A stretch of DNA of 8,722 nt from SIG480 sp045636165 (lineage in GTDB: Bacteria; Bacillota; Clostridia; Oscillospirales; JAAYXM01), in NCBI GenBank assembly GCA_045636165.1, contig JAZTWZ010000034.1, forward strand, positions 1-8,722, given 5' to 3'. Positions 1 through 6,010 of this stretch are shown here, one piece after another (position 1 is the first letter of the stretch; each line of letters opens with the position of its first letter). A program made the translations under genes and the position numbers. The notes below the pieces were generated by a model that made no database searches, was not told the DNA's origin, and was given only the letters and a program-made list of their open reading frames with translations.

Positions 1-515
1 TTGAATGCAAGGTAGCTGTTGATGTTCTTTTCGCTGATGCCGCCTGTCGGCATGAACTTAACGCCACCGTAAGGAGCACTCATAGCCTTGATAGCCGGAA
101 GACCGCCGCAAGCCTCTGCCGGGAAGAACTTGACAACCTCAAGACCAAGCTCGATAGCAGCTTCGATATCGGACGGGTTGCTGCAGCCCGGAGTAATCGG
201 GATGTTCTTTGAAACGCAGTAGCTTACAACCTTCGGATTGAGACCCGGAGAAACGATGAATTTAGCGCCTGCATTGACAGCTTTGTCAACCTGCTCGGTT
301 GTGAGAACTGTACCTGCACCGATGAGCATATCCGGGTATGCCTTTGCCATAGCACGGATAGCATCTTCAGCAGCTGCAGTACGGAATGTGATTTCCGCAA
401 GCGGGAGACCGCCGTCGATAAGAGCCTTTCCGAGCGGGAGTGCGTCTTCGACATTGTCAATCTTGACGACCGGGACAACGCCGTAAGCGCCGATTTGCTT
501 TAAGATTTCGTTCAT
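1..515 (-). CDS. eda: KDPG/KHG aldolase, 3' end cut by window edge
   Basis: This is a class I aldolase that splits 2-keto-3-deoxy-6-phosphogluconate into pyruvate and glyceraldehyde-3-phosphate, in the Entner-Doudoroff or hexuronate route in the cytoplasm. About 171 residues are visible against roughly 205-215 for the family, so the last 35-45 lie off the left edge. Family marks seen: AEITFRT at 40-46 with the catalytic Glu41, GAGTVL at 66-71, SPGLNP at 89-94, TPGCSNPSD at 108-116, and VVKFFPAE at 127-134 with Lys129 as the Schiff-base lysine. The ATG at 515 is chosen because AGGAGG (525-530) sits 9 nt upstream. The gene has no ATA isoleucine codon and prefers AAG for lysine, unlike the divergent LCP gene, which suggests high expression. 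KDPG and KHG specificity cannot be separated from sequence alone. Confidence 0.95.
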   Translation of the reverse strand, partial: MNEILKQIGAYGVVPVVKIDNVEDALPLGKALIDGGLPLAEITFRTAAAEDAIRAMAKAYPDMLIGAGTVLTTEQVDKAVNAGAKFIVSPGLNPKVVSYCVSKNIPITPGCSNPSDIEAAIELGLEVVKFFPAEACGGLPAIKAMSAPYGGVKFMPTGGISEKNINSYLAF

Positions 516-548
516 TTCAAATGACCTCCTGAAATTCCGCGACAAAAA

Positions 549-558
549 TGTCCGGACA
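549..558. promoter_or_regulatory. Palindrome in the eda leader, candidate operator
   Basis: TGTCCGGACA is a perfect 10-bp palindrome. With flanking AAA and TTT it widens to an imperfect 20-bp dyad (544-563). It lies between the eda promoter elements (568-603) and the eda ribosome site, where a repressor could block early transcription. It is GC-rich in an AT-rich gap. No regulator can be assigned. Confidence 0.4.
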
Positions 559-574
559 AATTTTCCTATTATAA

Positions 575-603
575 AGAATACCACTTTTGGAAGAAGTTTT
601 CAA
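575..603 (-). promoter_or_regulatory. Probable eda promoter
   Basis: On the minus strand TTGAAA (603-598) and TATTCT (580-575) are 17 bp apart. A perfect TATAAT (573-568) lies just downstream but lacks a good -35 at the right distance. Either -10 could be used, and either gives a leader of roughly 45-55 nt containing the palindrome at 549-558. Confidence 0.5.
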
Positions 604-633
604 GAGTATAAAAAATATATTTGGTGTAAAAAG

Positions 634-662
634 TTGAATAATACAGATTTGTGTGGTAATAT
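634..662 (+). promoter_or_regulatory. Probable promoter of the LCP gene
   Basis: TTGAAT (634-639) and TAATAT (657-662) are separated by 17 bp. A TG dinucleotide at 654-655 makes an extended -10. The predicted start near 669 gives a leader of about 33 nt. Confidence 0.5.
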
Positions 663-701
663 ATTCTTTACATGAAAAAATACAAAGGACAGTGAATGTA
701 A

Positions 702-1679
702 ATGAAGAATAAAAGAAAGGGAAAACGCATGCTTTTCTGGATAGCGGTTTTTCTCCTTTTTATAATAGGTATAGGTTGCATTTTAGCATCATTTATGCTT
801 TCGGGCATAAAACGTGGAGAAGAAGAACTTAACGAAGAAAACTTAAGCATAAACGAAGAACTTTCGGATAAGGTTATAAATGTAGCTGTTTTCGGGGTAG
901 ATAGCAGAAATGATGATGTAGCAGGTCGGTCGGATGCGATGATGATTTTGTCTGTTGATGTAAAGCACGATAAAATCAAAGCAGTTTCGCTTATGCGAGA
1001 CAGCCTTGTTACGATCCCCGGCTACGGAAAGAAAAAGCTCAATTCAGCGTATGCGCTCGGTGGAGAAGAGCTTGCGATAAAGACTATCAACCATAATTTT
1101 GATATGAATATATCAGACTATGTCGCGCTTAATTTCAATCAGCTTGCAGGAATTGTCGATGCGCTTGGCGGAGTTGATGTTGAAATAACCGAGGCTGAGA
1201 GAAAGAATGCGAATAAGTATATAAAAGAAATGGCGGATGAAGCAGGAATAAAGGCTGATCTTATCAAAGAGTCGGGAGAGGTTACGCTTTACGGTTATCA
1301 GGCAGTAGCTTATACCCGTATAAGATATGTCGGAAATTCAGATTTCCAGCGTACAGAGCGTCAGCGCGAGGTTATGAGAAAACTTATGGACAAGGCGCTT
1401 GATGCAGGTGTTATGCGATACCCATCTCTCATCCGTGCGCTTTCTCCGATGGTGGAGACTTCGCTTTCAAACGATGAGATTCTTAAAATCGCAGGAGCTC
1501 TTCTTATGGTTGGAAGACCGGAGTTTGAAGAGGGAAGATTCCCGATTGACGGAACATACAAAACTAACTCATTCTATGCAATGGAATATGATCTTGACGA
1601 AGCAGCAAGCAAGCTTCACAGATTTATTTATGACGATGAGCCGTTTTATGAAACAGAAGAGGAAGTAACAGAAGAATAA
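702..1679 (+). CDS. LytR-CpsA-Psr (LCP) family cell-wall ligase
   Basis: LCP proteins move lipid-linked glycopolymers, such as teichoic acid or capsule precursors, onto peptidoglycan outside the membrane. This 325-residue protein has a basic N-terminus (2-9), one membrane segment at about 11-34, then an outside LCP domain. Motifs seen: FGVDSR 64-69, GRSDAMMILS 75-84, SLMRDSLVTIP 96-106, KLNSAYALGG 112-121, DALGGVDVEIT 153-163, and YTRIRY plus DFQRTERQREV at 204-224. The arginines and aspartates that bind the lipid pyrophosphate in this family are present. The C-terminus is very acidic (311-325). AAAGGA (684-689) lies 12 nt before the chosen ATG. An in-frame ATG at 729 is possible but would remove the basic residues before the membrane helix. 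The gene is a single unit ending at a strong hairpin. The polymer it transfers cannot be told from sequence. Confidence 0.93.
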   Translation: MKNKRKGKRMLFWIAVFLLFIIGIGCILASFMLSGIKRGEEELNEENLSINEELSDKVINVAVFGVDSRNDDVAGRSDAMMILSVDVKHDKIKAVSLMRDSLVTIPGYGKKKLNSAYALGGEELAIKTINHNFDMNISDYVALNFNQLAGIVDALGGVDVEITEAERKNANKYIKEMADEAGIKADLIKESGEVTLYGYQAVAYTRIRYVGNSDFQRTERQREVMRKLMDKALDAGVMRYPSLIRALSPMVETSLSNDEILKIAGALLMVGRPEFEEGRFPIDGTYKTNSFYAMEYDLDEAASKLHRFIYDDEPFYETEEEVTEE

Positions 1680-1680
1680 C

Positions 1681-1715
1681 ATAAACCTCACAGTACTTTT
1701 TACTGTGAGGTTTAT
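1681..1715. terminator. Bidirectional terminator between LCP and S1 genes
   Basis: A perfect 15-bp inverted repeat (1681-1695 with 1701-1715) has a 5-nt CTTTT loop. It starts 1 nt after the LCP stop and ends 2 nt before the stop of the convergent S1 gene. T-rich flanks (TTTATTTC on plus, TTATTC on minus) support use in both directions. Confidence 0.85.
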
Positions 1716-1717
1716 TT

Positions 1718-2647
1718 CTAAAAAAATGATTCGCCCTTTTTTCTTTCCGAGTACGGGGGAGAGTAACACCAGGACGATATGTGTCCCGAGGTGATGAAAT
1801 AATCTGACGGTGATATTTTCTGCTTTGGTGAATCGGGTAGCTTATCAATTATAACGAGCTTTATTTTCATTTTTTCGGGAATAATGTTTTTTATGAATAC
1901 GGAGATAGAGTCGCCGACTGAAACATCGTCGCGAAATTCCGCAAGCCCCGATAAATTTGGAGCAAGTTCAACGAAAATGCCGTATTCCTCAACACCGCGA
2001 ACTGTTCCGCGCACAGTTTCGCCTGAAGAGAAATTCTTTATATTTTCGTCCCATGTTCCCAGAAGTTCGCGGTGGGAAAGAAAAACTCTCTTGTTTTCGC
2101 TATCAAGCGAGGAGATTACCGCGAAAATATCATCGCCCTCGGAGAATCGGTCGCTGGGATGCGCGATTCTTGAAATTGAGAGAGTTTCTATGCCGAGGAG
2201 AGAGATGTTTCCGCATCCGATATCGCAGAAAGCACCGAACGACTCGAGATGAGTTACCGTTGCAGGAATGATATCACCTGGGAGCATTGTGTCAAAGAAA
2301 TTGGAAAGTGCTTTTTGCTGAGCTTTTTTTCGCGAAAGAATAACAGTTCCGTCTGATTTAATCTCGGTGACCATGCAGGAAACAGGCCTTCCGACTCTTG
2401 AAATAATAGCAATCTCGCGCGTCTTTCCATTATCTATCCCAAGTGCAGCCTCGCTGTGCGGGATAACGCCTGTAAAGTTTCCGAAGTTTACAGTGAGATT
2501 GTGTTCTGCGTCGCAGAGTATGGCAATTCCTTCGACTATTTGTTCTTTATGTAAAGCTTCGCGAAGAGTATCTTTTGAAGCAGTAAGGGCTTTGTTTTTC
2601 TCGGAGTTTATCAGCCTGCCTTCAGGCAAGAATTCTTCAATGTACAT
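1718..2647 (-). CDS. RNA-binding protein with three S1 domains
   Basis: This is a 309-residue cytoplasmic protein built from S1 (OB-fold) RNA-binding repeats. Repeat 1 at about 36-107 is diverged. Repeat 2 at about 121-195 is clear (LPGDIIPATVTHLESFGAFCDIG). Repeat 3 at about 207-269 is also clear (GETVRGTVRGVEEYGIFVEL). A 40-residue tail rich in Pro, Ser and Lys follows, with no recognised fold. The protein resembles the S1-like proteins that clostridial genomes often label ribosomal protein S1, but it has fewer repeats than the four to six of true S1, so I give no symbol. The ATG at 2647 has AGGAGG (2656-2661) 8 nt upstream. It is transcribed alone from a promoter facing away from tRNA-Leu. 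A role in translation initiation or mRNA handling is inferred from the domains only. Confidence 0.85.
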   Translation of the reverse strand: MYIEEFLPEGRLINSEKNKALTASKDTLREALHKEQIVEGIAILCDAEHNLTVNFGNFTGVIPHSEAALGIDNGKTREIAIISRVGRPVSCMVTEIKSDGTVILSRKKAQQKALSNFFDTMLPGDIIPATVTHLESFGAFCDIGCGNISLLGIETLSISRIAHPSDRFSEGDDIFAVISSLDSENKRVFLSHRELLGTWDENIKNFSSGETVRGTVRGVEEYGIFVELAPNLSGLAEFRDDVSVGDSISVFIKNIIPEKMKIKLVIIDKLPDSPKQKISPSDYFITSGHISSWCYSPPYSERKKGESFF

Positions 2648-2705
2648 ATATTCTTCCTCCTCTTGTGGGCTTTCCTAAAATATATATGCACGAGAAGGGA
2701 AAGTT

Positions 2706-2734
2706 ATTTTAGAGGAATAAAAAATAATTGTAAA
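2706..2734 (-). promoter_or_regulatory. Probable promoter of the S1-domain gene
   Basis: On the minus strand TTTACA (2734-2729) and TAAAAT (2711-2706) are exactly 17 bp apart, each one base from consensus. The leader would be about 50 nt. Its -35 lies 6 bp from the -35 of the divergent tRNA promoter. Confidence 0.65.
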
Positions 2735-2740
2735 GAGGAG

Positions 2741-2769
2741 TTGATACTTTTTCTGATTTGTGCTATAAT
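2741..2769 (+). promoter_or_regulatory. Strong tRNA-Leu promoter
   Basis: TTGATA (2741-2746), a 17-bp spacer and a perfect TATAAT (2764-2769) with an extended-10 TG at 2761-2762. This is the strongest housekeeping-type promoter in the window, about 20 bp before the tRNA. Confidence 0.85.
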
Positions 2770-2790
2770 AACGCTCGGTAAAGCTAATAT

Positions 2791-2877
2791 GCGGGTATGG
2801 CGGAATAGGCAGACGCGTTAGATTCAGGTTCTAATGGAGGCAACTCTGTGCAGGTTCAAGTCCTGTTACCCGCACCA
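2791..2877 (+). tRNA. tRNA-Leu (anticodon CAG)
   Basis: The 87-nt class II tRNA folds as a full cloverleaf. The acceptor stem pairs 2791-2797 with 2867-2873, followed by discriminator A2874 and an encoded CCA (2875-2877). The anticodon stem pairs 2818-2822 with 2830-2834 around loop TTCAGGT, placing anticodon CAG at 2825-2827, which reads CUG. The long variable arm (about 2835-2849, GAG paired with CTC around GCAA) is typical of leucine tRNA. The T-arm has the TTCAAGT loop at 2855-2861. It is a stand-alone gene. Confidence 0.97.
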
Positions 2878-2921
2878 AAAACGAGGCGATCCCTTTTGGG
2901 GTGGTATCGGTTTTACTATAT

Positions 2922-2952
2922 AAAAAAAGGACTGCTGTGAGGCAGTCCTTTT
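2922..2952. terminator. Bidirectional terminator between tRNA-Leu and SDR gene
   Basis: An 11-bp stem (2925-2935 with 2942-2952) has a 6-nt loop. An A-run on the left (2922-2928) and TTTT at the right end give a U-tract on both strands. It ends 10 nt before the stop of the convergent SDR gene and lies 45 nt after the tRNA. Confidence 0.85.
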
Positions 2953-2962
2953 AAAATTATTT

Positions 2963-3721
2963 TTATAATGTTGAACCGAAGTCGGTTACGATTGTCTGAC
3001 CTGTGATTGCGCGTGACTCGTCTGATGCGAAGAAGAGGAGCATATTTGCAACATCCTCAGGCATACACGGAGAAACCTTCAAGTCGTTATGCTTCATCAT
3101 CTGGCCGAAAATGTTCATATCCATATTTTCGGGAGCCATACCTGCTACCATCGGGGTAACGATTGTTCCCGGGCAGATTGCGTTACAACGGACATTTGTT
3201 CCTGCAAAACGAAGCGCTGTGTGGCGTGTAAGACCGATTACAGCAGCCTTTGAAGCAACATAAGCTGCACCGCCGCAACCCATAACACCTGCGACTGATG
3301 CGACATTGACGATTGAACCGTAGCCTGTTTTTGCCATCTCGGCTGAAACTTCACGGGTCATTGACATAGTTCCTTTTGTGTTGATATCGATAACGCGGTT
3401 CATATCGTCGTCTGTAAAGCTGTCAACAGCCTTGAGACCGTTATCAAGAACACCTGCATTGTTGATGAGAATGTCAATCTTTCCGAACTTTGCAAGAGTC
3501 TCTTCTACGATTCTCTTTGCATCCTTTGAAATATCGCTCGGGATGGGGAGAACCTCTCCACCAGCTGCGCGAATCTTTGCAGCGACTTCCTCAAGCTGTG
3601 CCTCGCGGCGGGCAGTGATAACAACCTTTGCCCCTTCCTTTGCGAACTTCTCTGCAGTAGCGGCGCCAACGCCTGAGTTACCGCCTGTGATGATTGCGAC
3701 TTTTCCTTCTAAACGATTCAT
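2963..3721 (-). CDS. Short-chain dehydrogenase/reductase (SDR), probably NADP(H)-linked
   Basis: A classical SDR oxidoreductase of 252 residues, the usual length. The Rossmann fold begins with the cofactor loop TGGNSGVG (12-19). NNAG is at 87-90. The catalytic tetrad is Asn114, Ser142, Tyr154 and Lys158 (YVASK). Arg38 and Arg39 at the end of strand beta-2, where NAD enzymes carry an acidic residue, suggest NADP(H). PGTIVTP at 184-190 is the usual post-catalytic motif. Substrate is unknown; 3-oxoacyl reductase, sugar-acid or hydroxysteroid enzymes share this layout. The ATG at 3721 has AAAGGAAGG 8 nt upstream, overlapping the ruvX stop, so it is probably co-transcribed with ruvX across a 15-nt gap. 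It has no ATA codon and favours AAG and ATC, unlike its upstream partner, which suggests high expression. Confidence 0.93.
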   Translation of the reverse strand: MNRLEGKVAIITGGNSGVGAATAEKFAKEGAKVVITARREAQLEEVAAKIRAAGGEVLPIPSDISKDAKRIVEETLAKFGKIDILINNAGVLDNGLKAVDSFTDDDMNRVIDINTKGTMSMTREVSAEMAKTGYGSIVNVASVAGVMGCGGAAYVASKAAVIGLTRHTALRFAGTNVRCNAICPGTIVTPMVAGMAPENMDMNIFGQMMKHNDLKVSPCMPEDVANMLLFFASDESRAITGQTIVTDFGSTL

Positions 3722-3736
3722 TTTTTCTACCTTCCT

Positions 3737-4168
3737 TTATGCATTGTTTCTTTTTGAAATTGATTTGAAGTCGAGGTAATTCTGGAGAATGAGGGAAGCT
3801 GCGACCGAGTCAACCTTATCGCGTCTGCTCTTTCCGTGGTGTCCCGTTTCAGAAAGAATGCGGTGTGCATCAACGGTTGTGCATCGCTCATCCCAAAGAA
3901 TGACGGGAAGAGAGGTCTTTTCACGGAGACGCTCTGCAATTTCCTCACTCTTTTTTGCACGGTCGCCGATATCTGCGTTCATGTGCTTCGGATATCCGAG
4001 GATAATTTCGCCTGCTCCGCGCGAGGTAATCGCATCGCAAAGCTCGTTGAATGCGACTTCCGGGTTTTTGACGAAAATAGTAAAGCTTTCTCCTGCGAGT
4101 GTACCGCTTAAATCGGAGAAAGAAACGCCTATTCGCTTGTCGCCGTAATCTATGCCGACCGTTCTCAT
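3737..4168 (-). CDS. ruvX: Putative pre-16S rRNA nuclease (YqgF/RuvX family)
   Basis: A 143-residue RNase H-fold protein of the YqgF family, linked to final trimming of the 16S rRNA 5' end. Motifs: GIDYGDKRIGVSFSD at 5-19 with the metal-binding Asp7, ILGYPKHMNADIGDR at 56-70, LWDERCTT at 91-98 with Glu94, and DKVDSVAASLILQ at 117-129 carrying the last acidic position (Asp120). I start at the ATG at 4168 rather than the in-frame ATG at 4186, because GGAGG (4177-4181) is 8 nt before 4168, the protein then begins MRTVGIDYG as in the family, and 4186 lies about where transcription should begin. The family's old name, putative Holliday junction resolvase, rests on fold similarity. It is first gene of a two-gene unit with the SDR gene. 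Confidence 0.93.
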   Translation of the reverse strand: MRTVGIDYGDKRIGVSFSDLSGTLAGESFTIFVKNPEVAFNELCDAITSRGAGEIILGYPKHMNADIGDRAKKSEEIAERLREKTSLPVILWDERCTTVDAHRILSETGHHGKSRRDKVDSVAASLILQNYLDFKSISKRNNA

Positions 4169-4191
4169 TGACAAAACCTCCACCATTGGTT

Positions 4192-4197
4192 ATTATA
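4192..4197 (-). promoter_or_regulatory. -10 element for ruvX
   Basis: A perfect TATAAT on the minus strand, 23 nt before the ruvX start. The hexamer 17 bp further upstream (TCCGTT) is a poor -35, so this may be a weak or activated promoter. It is divergent from the sigma-factor promoter. Confidence 0.45.
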
Positions 4198-4244
4198 AAG
4201 ATGATAACACAAAAAACGGATAAAAACAATATTTTAACACCAAA

Positions 4245-4273
4245 TAAAACTTTTTCGTATAGTTGTTCATCTA
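4245..4273 (+). promoter_or_regulatory. Possible autoregulated ECF-type promoter
   Basis: TAAAAC followed by a T-run (4245-4255) resembles the AAC-type -35 of Bacillus-like ECF sigma factors. CATCTA (4268-4273), 17 bp on, resembles their CGTC-type -10. The predicted start near 4279 would leave a leader of about 20 nt. No good housekeeping promoter is seen here, so self-activation by the downstream sigma factor is likely but unproven. Confidence 0.4.
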
Positions 4274-4298
4274 AAGAATATAAGCCGAGGGAAAGATA

Positions 4299-4790
4299 AT
4301 GCAAAAGGAAGCTGTTTTCAACAAAGTTGCCCAGTACATAACCGAGAATCAGGCTCGGTTTTATCGTTTTGCCGTCAGTCATACAAAGGACAGGGAAGCT
4401 TCTCTCGACATAGTTCAGAACGCGATTTGCCGAGCTCTTGAAAAATATGCGGATATACGAAAAATTGAAAGTATCAATTCGTGGTTTTACCGCATTCTTC
4501 TAAATGAGATATACGCGTATATGAAAAAGAAAAGCAGGGAAGTCGCAACATCTGACGAAGATTTTCCGATTCAGGTCTATACCGAGAAAGCGTACGATAA
4601 AGATGACAGCTTCGATGCTCTCATAAACCGATTGCCTGAAGGGCAGAAGACGATTATCATTCTTCGGTTTTTTGAGGAAATGTCGCTCGAAGAGATTTCG
4701 AAAATAACGGGTACGAACTTAAATACGGTAAAAACGCGGCTGTATGGCGCGCTTAAAAAGCTCAAAGTTTTTTATAAGGAGGCGGAATAG
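4299..4790 (+). CDS. ECF-type RNA polymerase sigma factor
   Basis: A 163-residue two-domain sigma-70 family protein. Region 2 lies at about 17-80, with the core-binding and -10-reading segments around DIVQNAICRALEKY (37-50) and SINSWFYRILLNEIY (58-72). Region 4 lies at about 105-157, with a helix-turn-helix at about 129-150 (SLEEISKITGTNLNTVKTRL). There is no region 1 or 3, as expected for the ECF group. It is closest by eye to the SigV-like clostridial and bacillar factors. GAGGGA (4287-4292) is 6 nt before the ATG. The TAG stop directly abuts the GTG of the next gene, a membrane protein that is probably its anti-sigma factor, so the sigma factor is probably held inactive at the membrane until a signal arrives. 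Confidence 0.93.
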   Translation: MQKEAVFNKVAQYITENQARFYRFAVSHTKDREASLDIVQNAICRALEKYADIRKIESINSWFYRILLNEIYAYMKKKSREVATSDEDFPIQVYTEKAYDKDDSFDALINRLPEGQKTIIILRFFEEMSLEEISKITGTNLNTVKTRLYGALKKLKVFYKEAE

Positions 4791-5363
4791 GTGAAGCGAA
4801 TTTTTGATGCAAAGAAAAAATACGAAGAAACAGAGATTCCGTCAGAGCTTGAATGTATAGTGGCTGATGCGATAGCAAAAAGCTCACCGAAAAAGAAAAA
4901 GAGTGCAGCATTTTATACAAAGATACTTGCACCTGTTGCAGTCTGCGCTGCGATATGTATTGCGGTAGGAGTAAACGGAACGGTTCACGATGTGCCGGTT
5001 GAGGCGGATACGGAAATTTCACTTGCACGTGCGATGCCCGAGGCGGCAAAAAACGCCCGTATGACGCCAATGACGGATGTTTGCCGTCCTACGGCAGGTA
5101 CGGAAAGAATGAATGGAGAAGTGAGAGGAAACAATGCTTCGGTCATATATACAGACGAAGCGTACATCTCGCTTTCTTGTGTTGACGAACAGGGGATTAA
5201 AAGATATTTGAATTTTGCGCAAACCGATGGCAAGGATGTCTCTCTTGAAGATTTAGGAATAGAGGGATATGCTCGGGTAACGCCGTTTTATATAAGTTCT
5301 TATGATACGGTAGTGGTGCTCCTTGATGGAAGGGAAAAAGAAATAAAAATAAGCAGGAGATAA
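4791..5363 (+). CDS. Probable single-pass anti-sigma factor with short extracellular domain
   Basis: A 190-residue membrane protein. The cytoplasmic part (1-43) has a YEETEIPSELECIV segment that resembles the start of RsiV-type anti-sigma factors, then a Lys-rich stretch (34-37). One membrane helix spans about 44-61. The remaining 130 or so residues should be outside, with two cysteines (98, 130) that could pair. This outer part is much shorter than that of RsiV, and I see no clear lysozyme-binding DUF3298 or DUF4163 domain. The start is the GTG directly after the sigma stop, with AAGGAGG (4776-4782) 8 nt upstream inside the sigma gene, so translation is coupled. Role as the sigma partner is inferred from position, topology and N-terminus. 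The signal is unknown. Confidence 0.75.
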   Translation: MKRIFDAKKKYEETEIPSELECIVADAIAKSSPKKKKSAAFYTKILAPVAVCAAICIAVGVNGTVHDVPVEADTEISLARAMPEAAKNARMTPMTDVCRPTAGTERMNGEVRGNNASVIYTDEAYISLSCVDEQGIKRYLNFAQTDGKDVSLEDLGIEGYARVTPFYISSYDTVVVLLDGREKEIKISRR

Positions 5364-5364
5364 T

Positions 5365-5970
5365 ATGAAAGTAAATTACCAGCTTATATGCGATAAAGAA
5401 ATAGAAGAGCTTGCACGAGACGGAAAGCGTCCGCGTCTTCTTCTTCAGAGCTGTTGCGGTCCGTGCAGCAGTTATGTTCTTGAATATCTTACAAAGTTTT
5501 TTGATGTTACCGTGTTCTTCTCAAACTCAAATATATATCCAAAAGAGGAATTTGATAAAAGACTTATGACTCAACACGAAGTAACCGAAAAACTCAAAAC
5601 ACCGTATCCCGTAAAACTTGTTGCGGATGAATATGACCACGAAGAGTTTTTGGATAAGGTTGCAGGGCTTGAGGGTGAACCCGAAGGCGGTATGAGATGT
5701 GTAGAGTGCTTCAGACTCCGTCTTCTTAAAACAGCCGAATTTGCAAAGGAAAACGGGTTTGACTGTTTTACTACAACTCTTTCTGTAAGTCCCCATAAGA
5801 ACGCGGAAATTTTAAACTCTCTCGGTAAGGAAATAGGCGAGAGTGTCGGCGTTTTTTTTCTTACTGCAGATTTTAAAAAGCGGGAGGGGTATAAACGCTC
5901 AATAGAACTTTCTCGCGAGCTTGACCTGTATCGGCAGGAATACTGCGGTTGTGAGTTTTCAATAAGATAA
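5365..5970 (+). CDS. queH: Epoxyqueuosine reductase QueH
   Basis: QueH (DUF208 family) performs the last step of queuosine synthesis, reducing epoxyqueuosine to queuosine in tRNAs with GUN anticodons, and is unrelated to the cobalamin enzyme QueG. The 201-residue length is typical. Cysteine motifs expected for metal binding are all present: CCGPC at 30-34, CVEC at 112-115, and CGC at 194-196. The family stretches TTTLSVSPHKN (136-146), DFKKREGY (169-176) and LYRQEYCGC (188-196) are seen. The ATG lies 1 nt after the stop of the membrane-protein gene, with AGGAG (5355-5359) 5 nt upstream, so it is part of the sigma-factor operon. No other queuosine gene is visible here. The gene ends inside the shared terminator. 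Confidence 0.95.
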   Translation: MKVNYQLICDKEIEELARDGKRPRLLLQSCCGPCSSYVLEYLTKFFDVTVFFSNSNIYPKEEFDKRLMTQHEVTEKLKTPYPVKLVADEYDHEEFLDKVAGLEGEPEGGMRCVECFRLRLLKTAEFAKENGFDCFTTTLSVSPHKNAEILNSLGKEIGESVGVFFLTADFKKREGYKRSIELSRELDLYRQEYCGCEFSIR

Positions 5971-6010
5971 AAAATAGGGCTGTGCAAAATGCACGGCCCT
6001 ATTTTTTATC
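5966..6010. terminator. Bidirectional terminator holding the stop codons of queH and sigK
   Basis: A 21-bp stem (5966-5986 with 5990-6010) has a 3-nt AAA loop, and its only non-Watson-Crick pair is one G-T. The arms end in A-runs and T-runs, giving a U-tract on each strand. The queH TAA (5968-5970) and the sigK TAG (6001-5999) both lie inside the stem. Confidence 0.92.

Noticed and set aside
672..695. Seven-codon reading frame (MKKYKGQ) just before the LCP gene
   Set aside because: It has no ribosome site and would begin within a few nucleotides of the predicted transcript start. Nothing supports a leader peptide.
516..701. Possible riboswitch or small RNA between eda and the LCP gene
   Set aside because: The leaders are short, and the only dyad is the 10-bp palindrome, which fits an operator better than a folded RNA.
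1884..2271. Plus-strand open frames opposite the S1 gene
   Set aside because: They have no recognisable domain or ribosome site and lie wholly within a supported minus-strand gene.
2887..2909. Bulged hairpin right after tRNA-Leu
   Set aside because: The pairing is short, with a 5-nt bulge and only TTTT after it. The hairpin at 2922-2952 is a far better terminator.
3789..4148. Plus-strand open frames opposite ruvX
   Set aside because: They lie antisense to a conserved nuclease gene and match nothing I recognise.
4169..4186. Longer ruvX starting at ATG 4186
   Set aside because: It lies at the predicted transcript start, and its added residues are not part of the family's usual beginning.
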